Assembly: GCA_963833465.1 (NCBI GenBank)
Contig: CAWHXW010000004.1
Span: 1,054,001 to 1,118,000 of the forward strand
DNA: 64,000 nucleotides
Source: Fen-1298 sp963833465
GTDB lineage: Bacteria > Bacteroidota > Ignavibacteria > UBA10030
Direction: 5' to 3'
Position 1 is the stretch's first letter. Each line of letters opens with the position of its first letter. The position numbers were made by a program, and so were the translations under genes. Positions 1 to 7,386 of the stretch are shown piece by piece. The notes beneath the pieces are model-generated. The model was not told the origin of the DNA and did no database searches. It was given only the letters and a program-made list of their open reading frames with translations.

Positions 1-155
1 TTCTTCTATTTGGAGCTGCTGGTTTCTTGTGGGTAATCGTGCCTTTTTGGGATCATAAAAGCTCTCGTGGGGAACAGAACCGTTTTGTTAATTATCTTGG
101 CTTGTTTGCAGTAATATATATCATTCTCTTTACTATTATTGGGTGGCTCGCATGA
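1..155 (+). CDS. Cytochrome b-type subunit, C-terminal end only
   Basis: The window opens inside a gene whose last 50 codons are read from base 3 to a TGA at 153-155. The fragment has one hydrophobic stretch running into VIVPFWD, a basic/polar linker (HKSSRGEQNR), and a final membrane helix (about FAVIYIILFTIIGWLA). The aromatic-Pro-Phe-Trp-Asp turn before a charged linker resembles the C-terminal domain of cytochrome b/b6 subunits of quinol-oxidising bc-type complexes. The stop overlaps the next gene's start as ATGA, so the two are probably translationally coupled. It would supply the quinol-oxidising membrane subunit for the multiheme cytochromes downstream. The family call rests on few residues; another polytopic membrane subunit is possible. 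Confidence 0.55.
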   Translation, partial: LLFGAAGFLWVIVPFWDHKSSRGEQNRFVNYLGLFAVIYIILFTIIGWLA

Positions 156-1621
156 AATATTATTTTTATATTTTTGCAGCAGCAATTATAACTGCGCTTG
201 CACTCAAAGAATCTGTATATGCCAAAGATAAATGTTTTGAATGTCATCAAACGGTTGGCGATAAGCCTTCAGAATTATTTATGCATGATATTCATTATAA
301 AAAAGGAATTACATGTGCCGGATGCCATGGTGGCAATTCTCTTGCCGAAGATATGGAACAGGCGATGGACAAGAAATCTGGTTTTATAGGAGTGCCAAAA
401 GGAGATGATATTTCCAAGACGTGCGCAGCTTGTCACTCTTCTGTTGAAAAAATGAAATCATTTGGTTCTTCTCTGCCGACAAATCAATGGGAGTTTCTGC
501 AAACAAGTGTCCATGCGAAACTTACATTAAAAGGAAAAGAACACATAGCACAATGTATCACCTGCCACAACGCACATGGAATTGTGCCAGTAAAAAATCC
601 ATCTTCGCCGGTCTACCCGTTAAACGTCATAAAAACATGTACACGATGCCATGCAGATGTTGCATTGATGAGATCGTACAATCCTTCTCTTCCTGTTGAT
701 CAATTAAAAAAATATTTAACCAGCGTTCATGGAATGCGCAATGCTAAAGGAGATCCAAAAACTGCCGAGTGTGCAAGTTGCCATGGAACACATGATATTC
801 GAGCAGCAAAGGATTTGAAATCAAAAGTATATGTGACAAATCTCCCGGCCACATGTGCGGCATGCCACAGCAATCGGGACTACATGAAAGCATACAAAAT
901 TCCGACAGATCAATATGAGAAATATTCAAAGAGTGTTCATGGCATCGCATTGATTCAAAAACATGATATAGGAGCACCGGCATGCAACAGCTGTCATGGA
1001 AATCATGGCGCAGTACCGCCAGGAGTAGAATCGGTTTCAAAAGTTTGCGGAACATGTCATGCACTCAATGCTGATCTCTTTTCATCGAGTCCGCACAAAC
1101 AAGCGTACGCAGAGCGCGGGTTGCCGGAATGTACTACTTGCCATGGCAATCATGAAATTGTTTCAGCAACAGATAAATTGCTGGGAGTCTCTTCTGATGC
1201 AGTCTGTAGCAGATGTCATTCAGAAACTCAGAACAGGAATGGATATATTGCAGCAAAATCCATGAGAACTCTTATAGATAAACTGGAGTCGACAGAACAA
1301 GAGGCAAAGACTTTAGTTGATGAAGCTGAACAAAAAGGAATGGATATTAGCGAGGCAAAGTTTAAACTTCGTGATGTACGACAAGCGAGACTACAATCGA
1401 GAACAATGATCCATGCATTTAACGAAAAGAAATTTACGGATGTAGTCGAAATTGGGTTAAAAACTGCTGCATTAATTAATCAAGAATCAGAAAGTGCCAT
1501 ACATGAATATTATTTTCGAAGAATTGGATTGGCAATTTCTACCTGTATTATCACTATTCTTGCAGTATCACTCTTCCTATTTGTAAAGAGGCTTGAAAGA
1601 AAACAAAATCGAAAACAATAG
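152..1621 (+). CDS. Membrane-anchored 11-heme cytochrome c
   Basis: A 489-residue multiheme c-type cytochrome. I chose the ATG at 152, which overlaps the preceding stop as ATGA, over a GTG nine bases upstream. An N-terminal signal or anchor (about residues 1-24) is followed by 11 CxxCH motifs: CFECH, CAGCH, CAACH, CITCH, CTRCH, CASCH, CAACH, CNSCH, CGTCH, CTTCH and CSRCH. Between them lie repeated SVHG/AHG-type histidines suited to be distal heme ligands. A charged helical stretch (about 365-445) leads to a C-terminal membrane helix near 458-478 and a basic tail. The arrangement suggests a periplasmic electron carrier held on the inner membrane, taking electrons from the coupled cytochrome b. 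It resembles NapC/NrfH- or cytochrome c3-type modules but is not a standard named protein. Confidence 0.85.
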   Translation: MKYYFYIFAAAIITALALKESVYAKDKCFECHQTVGDKPSELFMHDIHYKKGITCAGCHGGNSLAEDMEQAMDKKSGFIGVPKGDDISKTCAACHSSVEKMKSFGSSLPTNQWEFLQTSVHAKLTLKGKEHIAQCITCHNAHGIVPVKNPSSPVYPLNVIKTCTRCHADVALMRSYNPSLPVDQLKKYLTSVHGMRNAKGDPKTAECASCHGTHDIRAAKDLKSKVYVTNLPATCAACHSNRDYMKAYKIPTDQYEKYSKSVHGIALIQKHDIGAPACNSCHGNHGAVPPGVESVSKVCGTCHALNADLFSSSPHKQAYAERGLPECTTCHGNHEIVSATDKLLGVSSDAVCSRCHSETQNRNGYIAAKSMRTLIDKLESTEQEAKTLVDEAEQKGMDISEAKFKLRDVRQARLQSRTMIHAFNEKKFTDVVEIGLKTAALINQESESAIHEYYFRRIGLAISTCIITILAVSLFLFVKRLERKQNRKQ

Positions 1622-1844
1622 AATTTAGGCGTTTTTCAGTCTATATATATAGTAAGTTTTCCTACTGACTATTTTAATTGTCTTAGTTCTTCTCATTAGC
1701 AACAAAATAATATAAGTAATTCTAAAAAAATGTCTTTTTAACTTGATTTTCATTTTTCGCTCTGCTACCTTAATTATGTTTAATATATCAACGTAATTTT
1801 TATTGTATAGTTGAAAACTAAAACAACTTAGGAGGAAATAAAAA

Positions 1845-2363
1845 ATGAGAAGAATATTTTATCTTGTTGTGAGCTTCCTTTTTATTTTCTTAATAACAAG
1901 TGCACAGAATAATTATGTCGGCGCAAAAATGTGCGGTATGTGTCATAAAGGTGAAAAAAAAGGTGCACAATTTGAAACTTGGCAAAAGAGCAAACATGCT
2001 GAAGCATATAAAACTTTGACGGGGAATAAAGCAGCCGAGATTATTAAAGCAAAGGGGTTTAAAAAAGCAGCAAATGAATCACCTGAATGTCTTTCGTGTC
2101 ATACATTGCCAATTGATGATGCAAAACTTATTATTGACGGAGTGCAATGCGAATCTTGTCACGGCGCAGGTTCATCCTATAAAGCTTTTTCAATTATGAA
2201 AGATACAGCGAAAGCATTTGCTGCGGGATTGACTAACTTCAAAGAAAAGGATACAATCGAGAAAAAGTGCAAGACTTGTCATAATGAAAAAAGTCCGTCT
2301 TATAAGCCATTCAAGTTTGAAGAAATGTGGGAAAAGATTAAACATTCTATTCCAAAAGGATAA
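1845..2363 (+). CDS. Tetraheme cytochrome c554-like protein
   Basis: A 172-residue exported cytochrome. A strong AGGAGG ribosome-binding site lies about nine bases before the ATG. A signal peptide covers about residues 1-20. Four CxxCH sites follow (CGMCH, CLSCH, CESCH, CKTCH), with the W-x-x-SxHA motif (WQKSKHAEAYK) typical of the cytochrome c554/c-prime-like tetraheme family, where that histidine lies near a heme. The spacing, with CxSCH pairs around residues 86-110, also fits. The protein is probably a soluble periplasmic shuttle between the anchored cytochrome upstream and the larger cytochromes downstream. The 222-base gap before it contains no gene and is a likely promoter region. Confidence 0.85.
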   Translation: MRRIFYLVVSFLFIFLITSAQNNYVGAKMCGMCHKGEKKGAQFETWQKSKHAEAYKTLTGNKAAEIIKAKGFKKAANESPECLSCHTLPIDDAKLIIDGVQCESCHGAGSSYKAFSIMKDTAKAFAAGLTNFKEKDTIEKKCKTCHNEKSPSYKPFKFEEMWEKIKHSIPKG

Positions 2364-2384
2364 CGGCTGTAATTGATTTTAATT

Positions 2385-2422
2385 GCTCCATCTTGCACCT
2401 CGAAGTAAAAAAGATGAGGAGC
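2385..2422 (+). terminator. Bulged hairpin between cytochrome and barrel genes
   Basis: GCTCCATCTT (2385-2394) can pair with AAGAT-ga-GGAGC (2411-2422), a ten-base-pair stem with a two-base bulge, in the gap between the tetraheme gene and the barrel gene. No clear T-run follows, so it may be a processing or pausing site rather than a full terminator. Confidence 0.3.
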
Positions 2423-2473
2423 TTAAATATTCGCAATTAATATTTATGTGGTCACAAATATTGCGGACGACCA

Positions 2474-3774
2474 ATGAATTGTTCGATACAGCGTAGCAGT
2501 TTAATAATTTTAGCGATGTTGACTTTTCTTTTTTGTGAAACATCAGCACAATTTTTTCAATTGCGGCTGGTCTCATCCGTATATTCATGGCAGAGACAAG
2601 ATACAGTGGGCCAATCATCTAACCATCTTTTTGGATACCAAACTGCTCAACTCTCCTTAGCAGGCGAACATCTTTCATTCCATACATATCTGCAAGGGTT
2701 CAATGATTTTTCTGGTCCATTGGAGAACGACGGCACTATCAGATTTTATAATTTCTATCTAAAATATTCCAACCTATATGACAAAGTTGATCTTAGTCTT
2801 GGACGACAATTTGTGTATGCGGGAGTTGGCAACGGAACAATTGATGGAGGAGTTGCAACCGTTAGACTAATCGACTCTCAACTGAAGATTCTTGGGTATT
2901 ATGGAACTCTTCCAAGTCCGGAACAAAAATTGGAAATGGTCGGAGATCAGAAAAATAATAATATGTTCGGCGGACAGATTATTTGTATACCTAATGAATA
3001 TCTACGCTTTTCATTGAGTTACATGCATGAAAACCAAGAGCCGGAAGCATATTGGGCTATGCGTGCGTACGATTCTACTTACAATACACATGATGTCGAA
3101 ATCACACCGGCTGCTTCAGCGGAAGAATTTGCCAGCATGGATATCAATTTCGATTACAGTATTGTCTCGGCTTATGCCCGCGGTGATTATGATATTAATC
3201 TGGATAAGCTTTCCAGAATTCAATTATTCACTCACATTAAAATCAATGAGCCGCTTTCAATAACAGGTGAATATATTCACAGAGATCCACAATTATCATA
3301 TAATTCAATTTTTTGGGTTTTTGCATATAACACGATCAGCGAATATGAAATCGGTGCTGAATATGCGCTATGTAAAAACTGGCAGGTATTTGGAAAATTT
3401 GTTTCGTTTCATACGGCGATGATAATTCCAACCGTGTAACCATCGGCAGTTCAACAAAATATACATCAGCAAGTTTAAGCTGGAACACCGGATATGGAGG
3501 AGATTTGGCTGCACTTTCTTTCAATGCCGGTTATCCTTTGATGGACAATAAAGTGACTCCAACTATCATGATTGGATATGCCCATTATAAATTAAGCAGC
3601 GATGACCAAATGACAGATGCGATAAGTGCGGCAATAGGTGCAGTATATCGTCCAGTTCCAGTTTTTTCACTTGATGTGCAAGCCCAGTGGATTCAAAATA
3701 AAATTTATTGCAATGATGCACGCTTCTTTTTGCGGATTAGTTATTACTTAGGTGAACGATTGAAGTTTTTCTGA
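2474..3774 (+). pseudogene. Outer-membrane beta-barrel protein, frameshifted
   Basis: Two adjacent reading frames encode one protein. The first (2474-3439) has a signal peptide ending near TSAQ and alternating amphipathic strands (for example LSLGRQFVYAGVGNG). It runs off into a short unrelated tail. The second frame, open from 3376, continues the barrel from about 3412 (YGDDNSNRVTIGSS) to a terminal strand ending LGERLKFF at 3774. The lesion lies between 3376 and 3437. One missing base near CATAC at 3410-3414 would restore a continuous product of about 433 residues. Sitting between multiheme cytochrome genes, it could be the barrel sheathing an electron conduit across the outer membrane, or an ordinary porin. 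Strand pattern is all I can cite; no named family is recognised. It may be a true pseudogene, a variable gene or a sequencing error. Confidence 0.7.
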
Positions 3775-3781
3775 GATCACC

Positions 3782-5023
3782 ATGAGATATTTTAAAAATA
3801 TTTTCTCGATGATGTTAAAGCGTGATTCCTTTATCTTTGGATCTGTGTTGATGTCACTTCTTGCTTTGATCCTTCTTGTGATACCGCTTGATGCCGCAGG
3901 AGACATAAAACAACCGAAACAAGTAAAGTTCTCCCACCAATTCCATGTTTCAGAAGCTGGAATCGCATGCACCGATTGCCACAGCGAAGCTGCAAAGAGT
4001 ACAAAAGCATCGGATAATCTTCTTGCAAAGATGGAAGCATGCAAAAATTGCCACGAAGAACAAGAAAAGAGCAATTGCACTTATTGTCATACAAGCACAG
4101 ATTCTTCGTTGTATAGATCTTCGCCGAACCCGGTTCGCGAATTGCGTTTTTCCCACCAGCAGCATATTGATAGTCAGAAAGTTGCTTGTGAAACATGCCA
4201 TAAAGTACTTGATAAGGCAGATGCGAGCGTTGGAGAACTTGTTCCAACAATGACAATCTGTACAACTTGTCACAATGACGTTAAGGCGAGCAATGCTTGT
4301 GAAAAATGTCACACGAATTTAGCTGCTCTCAGACCAAAGGAACATAATCGTACTGATTTTGTGCGCGAGCATAAACAATTAGCGCGATCCGGCGATGCCA
4401 AATGCGGCATGTGTCACACACAAGAGAGTTGTTTTGATTGCCATAATGGCTCAACATTAGTCAAGGTTGATGTCCCAGGTCTCGATATGATGTCGTTGCA
4501 TTCTCCTCGGCTTACAGCAAATGATCGCGGACAAGGAATGGTCTTGACAAAAGTTCATGACTTGAATTTTAAATTCACACATGGTATTGCAGCAAAAGGG
4601 AAAACGATGGAATGCCAGACCTGTCACAACAATGAACAGTTCTGCACTCCATGTCACGAAGCAGGTGGAAACATAAACCAGGGTTCGTTTAAACCAGCTT
4701 CACATTTATTAGCAGGATTTACGATTCTTGGTGTCGGAAGCGGTGGCGGTGAACATGCACGCCTTGCAAAACGAGATATCGAATCGTGTGCAGGTTGCCA
4801 CAGCCCCGATGGTGCCGATCCAATTTGCATCACCTGTCATGTGGATCCTGACGGAATAAAAGGAAATAATCCGAAAACGCATTATCCAGGATTCATGTCC
4901 AACACGCATGGTCCATGGCACAGTGATCCAGGTGCAAATTGTTATATGTGTCATACTGATGCTAATGCGCATCCAGGCGGAGTGAAGGGACAAAAGTTCT
5001 GCGGCTATTGCCACCGTTATTGA
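3782..5023 (+). CDS. 14-heme periplasmic cytochrome c
   Basis: A 413-residue multiheme cytochrome starting seven bases after the barrel gene stops. The N-terminal hydrophobic segment (about residues 15-38) could be an uncleaved anchor or signal peptide. I count 14 CxxCH motifs, from CTDCH near residue 63 to CGYCH at the C-terminus, with regular FSHQ(F/Q)H-type histidines that look like cytochrome c7/c3 modules (VKFSHQFH, LRFSHQQH). The very last residues are CGYCHRY, so a heme sits at the extreme C-terminus. The size and heme density suit a long periplasmic wire of the MtrA/PCC kind, and its position directly after a barrel gene is the same pairing seen in those conduits. Sequence identity to MtrA is not claimed. 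Confidence 0.85.
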   Translation: MRYFKNIFSMMLKRDSFIFGSVLMSLLALILLVIPLDAAGDIKQPKQVKFSHQFHVSEAGIACTDCHSEAAKSTKASDNLLAKMEACKNCHEEQEKSNCTYCHTSTDSSLYRSSPNPVRELRFSHQQHIDSQKVACETCHKVLDKADASVGELVPTMTICTTCHNDVKASNACEKCHTNLAALRPKEHNRTDFVREHKQLARSGDAKCGMCHTQESCFDCHNGSTLVKVDVPGLDMMSLHSPRLTANDRGQGMVLTKVHDLNFKFTHGIAAKGKTMECQTCHNNEQFCTPCHEAGGNINQGSFKPASHLLAGFTILGVGSGGGEHARLAKRDIESCAGCHSPDGADPICITCHVDPDGIKGNNPKTHYPGFMSNTHGPWHSDPGANCYMCHTDANAHPGGVKGQKFCGYCHRY

Positions 5024-5035
5024 GATGGATGAATA

Positions 5036-5902
5036 ATGAGAAACAAATATCAAATTCTGATTTTTGTAATACTTATCATGACAATATTTCTGTTTTCTTG
5101 CAGTGATCTAAGAAATAACTTGCCAACAGCAACTCCTGCAGTGTTCTCCATTCATGGTTTGGGTTGGGCAGATACGGCTTCATCGAATTTTCACGGAAAC
5201 TATATTAAAACTGTTTATTGGGATATTCGTCCTTGCCAGAAATGTCACAGCACAAATTATACGGGAGGGACATCTGGTGAATCTTGCCGCAATCAAAATT
5301 GCCATCCAAATCCCGGCGGTCCGGAAAATTGTGAAACATGCCATGGATTACCACCAGGTCCGGATGTTTATGGAAATATTTCTACAACTGCAAAAGGTGT
5401 AGGAGCACATCAAACTCATTTCTTTGGAACCGGATTGGTTTCTTCAGTTCAGATTTTCTGCGAGGGATGCCATCAGATGCCGAACGGTGTGTATGGACTG
5501 GGGCACATTGATTCAAGTGGAAATGCAAATGTTCATATTAGTGATATGCTTGCAAATCTTATGACTAATAATATTTCACCAAATCCAACTTATGACCCAA
5601 ACACATTAAAATGTTCTAACACTTTTTGTCATGGCAACTGGACGCTTCCAAAATCTGGGCAAGCAAGCGATTCTGTATTTTCAGCTACTGTAATGCAGGG
5701 TTCAAATTATTCACCTACTTGGAATGGCGGATCTATTCAAGCAGATTGTGGAAAAACCTGTCATCTTATTCCTCCATCAGGCCATAAATCTTATACTCAA
5801 AGTTGTTCATCCTGTCATGAGGATGTCAATAGTCCTACAGGCAAATTAAAACATATAAACGGAAAGATTGATGTATATAGCGGAGTTCGGAATTTTCGCT
5901 GA
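5036..5902 (+). CDS. CxxxxCH/CxxCH lipoprotein cytochrome
   Basis: A 288-residue predicted lipoprotein: a hydrophobic signal peptide ends in the lipobox LFSC near residue 22. The mature part has four ordinary heme sites (CQKCH, CETCH, CEGCH, CSSCH), two with four spacer residues (CRNQNCH, CSNTFCH) and one with three (CGKTCH). The block from CSNTFCHG through SPTWNGG, CGKTCH and CSSCH to the terminal HINGKIDV matches the Geobacter-type CxxxxCH/CxxCH domain (C4xCH family). If all sites are loaded it could hold seven hemes. As a lipoprotein it is probably on the outer membrane, possibly surface-facing. The gene starts 12 bases after the 14-heme cytochrome, so they are co-transcribed. Confidence 0.85.
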   Translation: MRNKYQILIFVILIMTIFLFSCSDLRNNLPTATPAVFSIHGLGWADTASSNFHGNYIKTVYWDIRPCQKCHSTNYTGGTSGESCRNQNCHPNPGGPENCETCHGLPPGPDVYGNISTTAKGVGAHQTHFFGTGLVSSVQIFCEGCHQMPNGVYGLGHIDSSGNANVHISDMLANLMTNNISPNPTYDPNTLKCSNTFCHGNWTLPKSGQASDSVFSATVMQGSNYSPTWNGGSIQADCGKTCHLIPPSGHKSYTQSCSSCHEDVNSPTGKLKHINGKIDVYSGVRNFR

Positions 5903-5960
5903 CAAAAATGAATGGTATAATATTCAATACACTAATCACAAACCTAATTATAGGTACGTT

Positions 5961-7214
5961 ATGATGAAAACAACAATGTGGAATTTTACTGTATTTCTGG
6001 GATGGCTCTTTATACTTGCCGGGATGACAGGTTGTAAAGAAGGTCCAACTGGTCCTCAAGGACCTCCTGGTGCTAATGGAGCATTAGAAGGCTATGCTTC
6101 TGGCATTCAATGCGAAACTTGCCATGATGTAGCAACAGATACTACCTATCGAGTAGCTGCAAAAATAGTTCAGTATGATGCTTCTGTTCATGCCACCGGC
6201 GGCGATTACAATCAAAATTCATATCAATGTGCTGGATGCCACACGAACGAAGGATTCATTGAACGCTATAACAGAGGTTTTTCAACTGAAACATTTAATA
6301 TAAATGCTCCTTCTGGACCAATTTGTTACCAGGGTTATCCAAATGCTACGCCTCCCGGTTGTTTTACTTGCCACTCACCGCACCAACGTGCAAATTTCAC
6401 TGTGCGTGATTCCAGTGCGGTAAAAATCTTTACACTTATCGCCGGTCAAACACAACAAAGTTGGAATGGTAGTGTTGCATCCAATCTGTGTGTGAAGTGC
6501 CATCAACCACGTATGACATCAACACCACTTACTTCAAACCCGAAATCATGGCAACCTGATCCATCAAAGATAAATACAACCGATACGGCAAAGATCTACA
6601 CGGCACGATGGAATAATCACGTATCAGGCGAAGAGGCACAAACTCTCCTTGGTTTTGGTGGATTTGAATTCCAAGGCACGACTTTCAGCAGTTCCCAACA
6701 CACAGGTTTGGTAAAAAATGGTGAATTAGGTTGTGAAGATTGTCATATGGCAACTCCAAATGGTTCATATCAAAACGGTGGACATACATTTGCTGTTAAA
6801 TATCTTGCTTCTGGTTCAACAAGTCCATCCTATAACGTAAATGGGTGCAACAAGTGTCATACAATGACAGCCTCGGCATCAGATCCATATTGGGGAGTGC
6901 GAACAGCAATAATTGGAAAAACCGCGCAGTTAGCTCAACTAATGCTGGATACAAACACAACAAAGAAATGGTCATTGCCTCAGAATGGAAAAGCTGTTTC
7001 CTGGATAACTCTTGGTACCGTTCGTACAATTCCAGGTGATTCTGTTTGGTCAGTTAATGCATCAACTTCAAAGCCATTGGTAATTGTGCCTGCTTATAAA
7101 GCCGGGGCATTATGGAATCTACAACAAATTCAATATGAAAAGAGCCACGGAATTCATAACACAGCTTATATAAATAGTTTGTTGGATGCATCTATAGCAC
7201 AACTTACTCAATAA
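5961..7214 (+). CDS. Hexaheme lipoprotein cytochrome
   Basis: I start this at the ATGATG of 5961, because the upstream frame overlaps the previous gene and lacks a signal. A lipobox LAGMTGC is followed at once by a short collagen-like Gly-x-y run (GPTGPQGPPGANG), probably a flexible tether. Six CxxCH motifs follow: CETCH, CAGCH, CFTCH, CVKCH, CEDCH and CNKCH. The C-terminus (KSHGIHNTAYINSLLDAS) resembles the distal end of NrfA-like pentaheme/octaheme reductases and related multiheme proteins, where a GxHN motif is common. No CxxCK active-site heme is present, so nitrite reductase activity is not supported. It may be a surface-exposed terminal electron-transfer protein of this cluster. Confidence 0.8.
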   Translation: MMKTTMWNFTVFLGWLFILAGMTGCKEGPTGPQGPPGANGALEGYASGIQCETCHDVATDTTYRVAAKIVQYDASVHATGGDYNQNSYQCAGCHTNEGFIERYNRGFSTETFNINAPSGPICYQGYPNATPPGCFTCHSPHQRANFTVRDSSAVKIFTLIAGQTQQSWNGSVASNLCVKCHQPRMTSTPLTSNPKSWQPDPSKINTTDTAKIYTARWNNHVSGEEAQTLLGFGGFEFQGTTFSSSQHTGLVKNGELGCEDCHMATPNGSYQNGGHTFAVKYLASGSTSPSYNVNGCNKCHTMTASASDPYWGVRTAIIGKTAQLAQLMLDTNTTKKWSLPQNGKAVSWITLGTVRTIPGDSVWSVNASTSKPLVIVPAYKAGALWNLQQIQYEKSHGIHNTAYINSLLDASIAQLTQ

Positions 7215-7257
7215 GAGCAGTGCAATAGTTATAGGATCACAGATTCAAATTCAATGT

Positions 7258-7294
7258 GCGGGAGACTCACCCCAAGCAGGTGAGCAACTCCTGC
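7258..7294 (+). terminator. Strong GC-rich hairpin before ccmF
   Basis: GCGGGAG-ACTCACC (7258-7271) pairs with GGTGAGcaACTCCTGC (7279-7294) around a seven-base loop. No T-run follows directly, so it may be a leaky terminator, a pause site or a stabilising element setting different levels for the cytochromes and ccmF. Confidence 0.45.
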
Positions 7295-7386
7295 ATTAAT
7301 GTTTCATATGGAAAATTCGTTTTTACAACAAACCTTATTACATTTCTTTATGTTTTAGTTTAATCATTATTAAAAAGGGCTAATAA

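Noticed and set aside
3385..3400. Programmed -1 frameshift at AAAATTT in the barrel gene
   Set aside because: The heptamer does not fit the X XXY YYZ slippery pattern, and a single missing base at 3410-3414 gives a better barrel sequence; programmed shifting is not expected in a porin.
3831..4265. 144-codon minus-strand open frame opposite the 14-heme cytochrome
   Set aside because: It is antisense to a cytochrome with 14 CxxCH motifs, and similar long antisense frames recur opposite other certain genes here; the product shows no domain.
5961..7214. Ammonia-forming nitrite reductase (NrfA)
   Set aside because: The C-terminus resembles that family, but there is no CxxCK or alternative catalytic heme motif, the protein is a lipoprotein, and the heme spacing differs.
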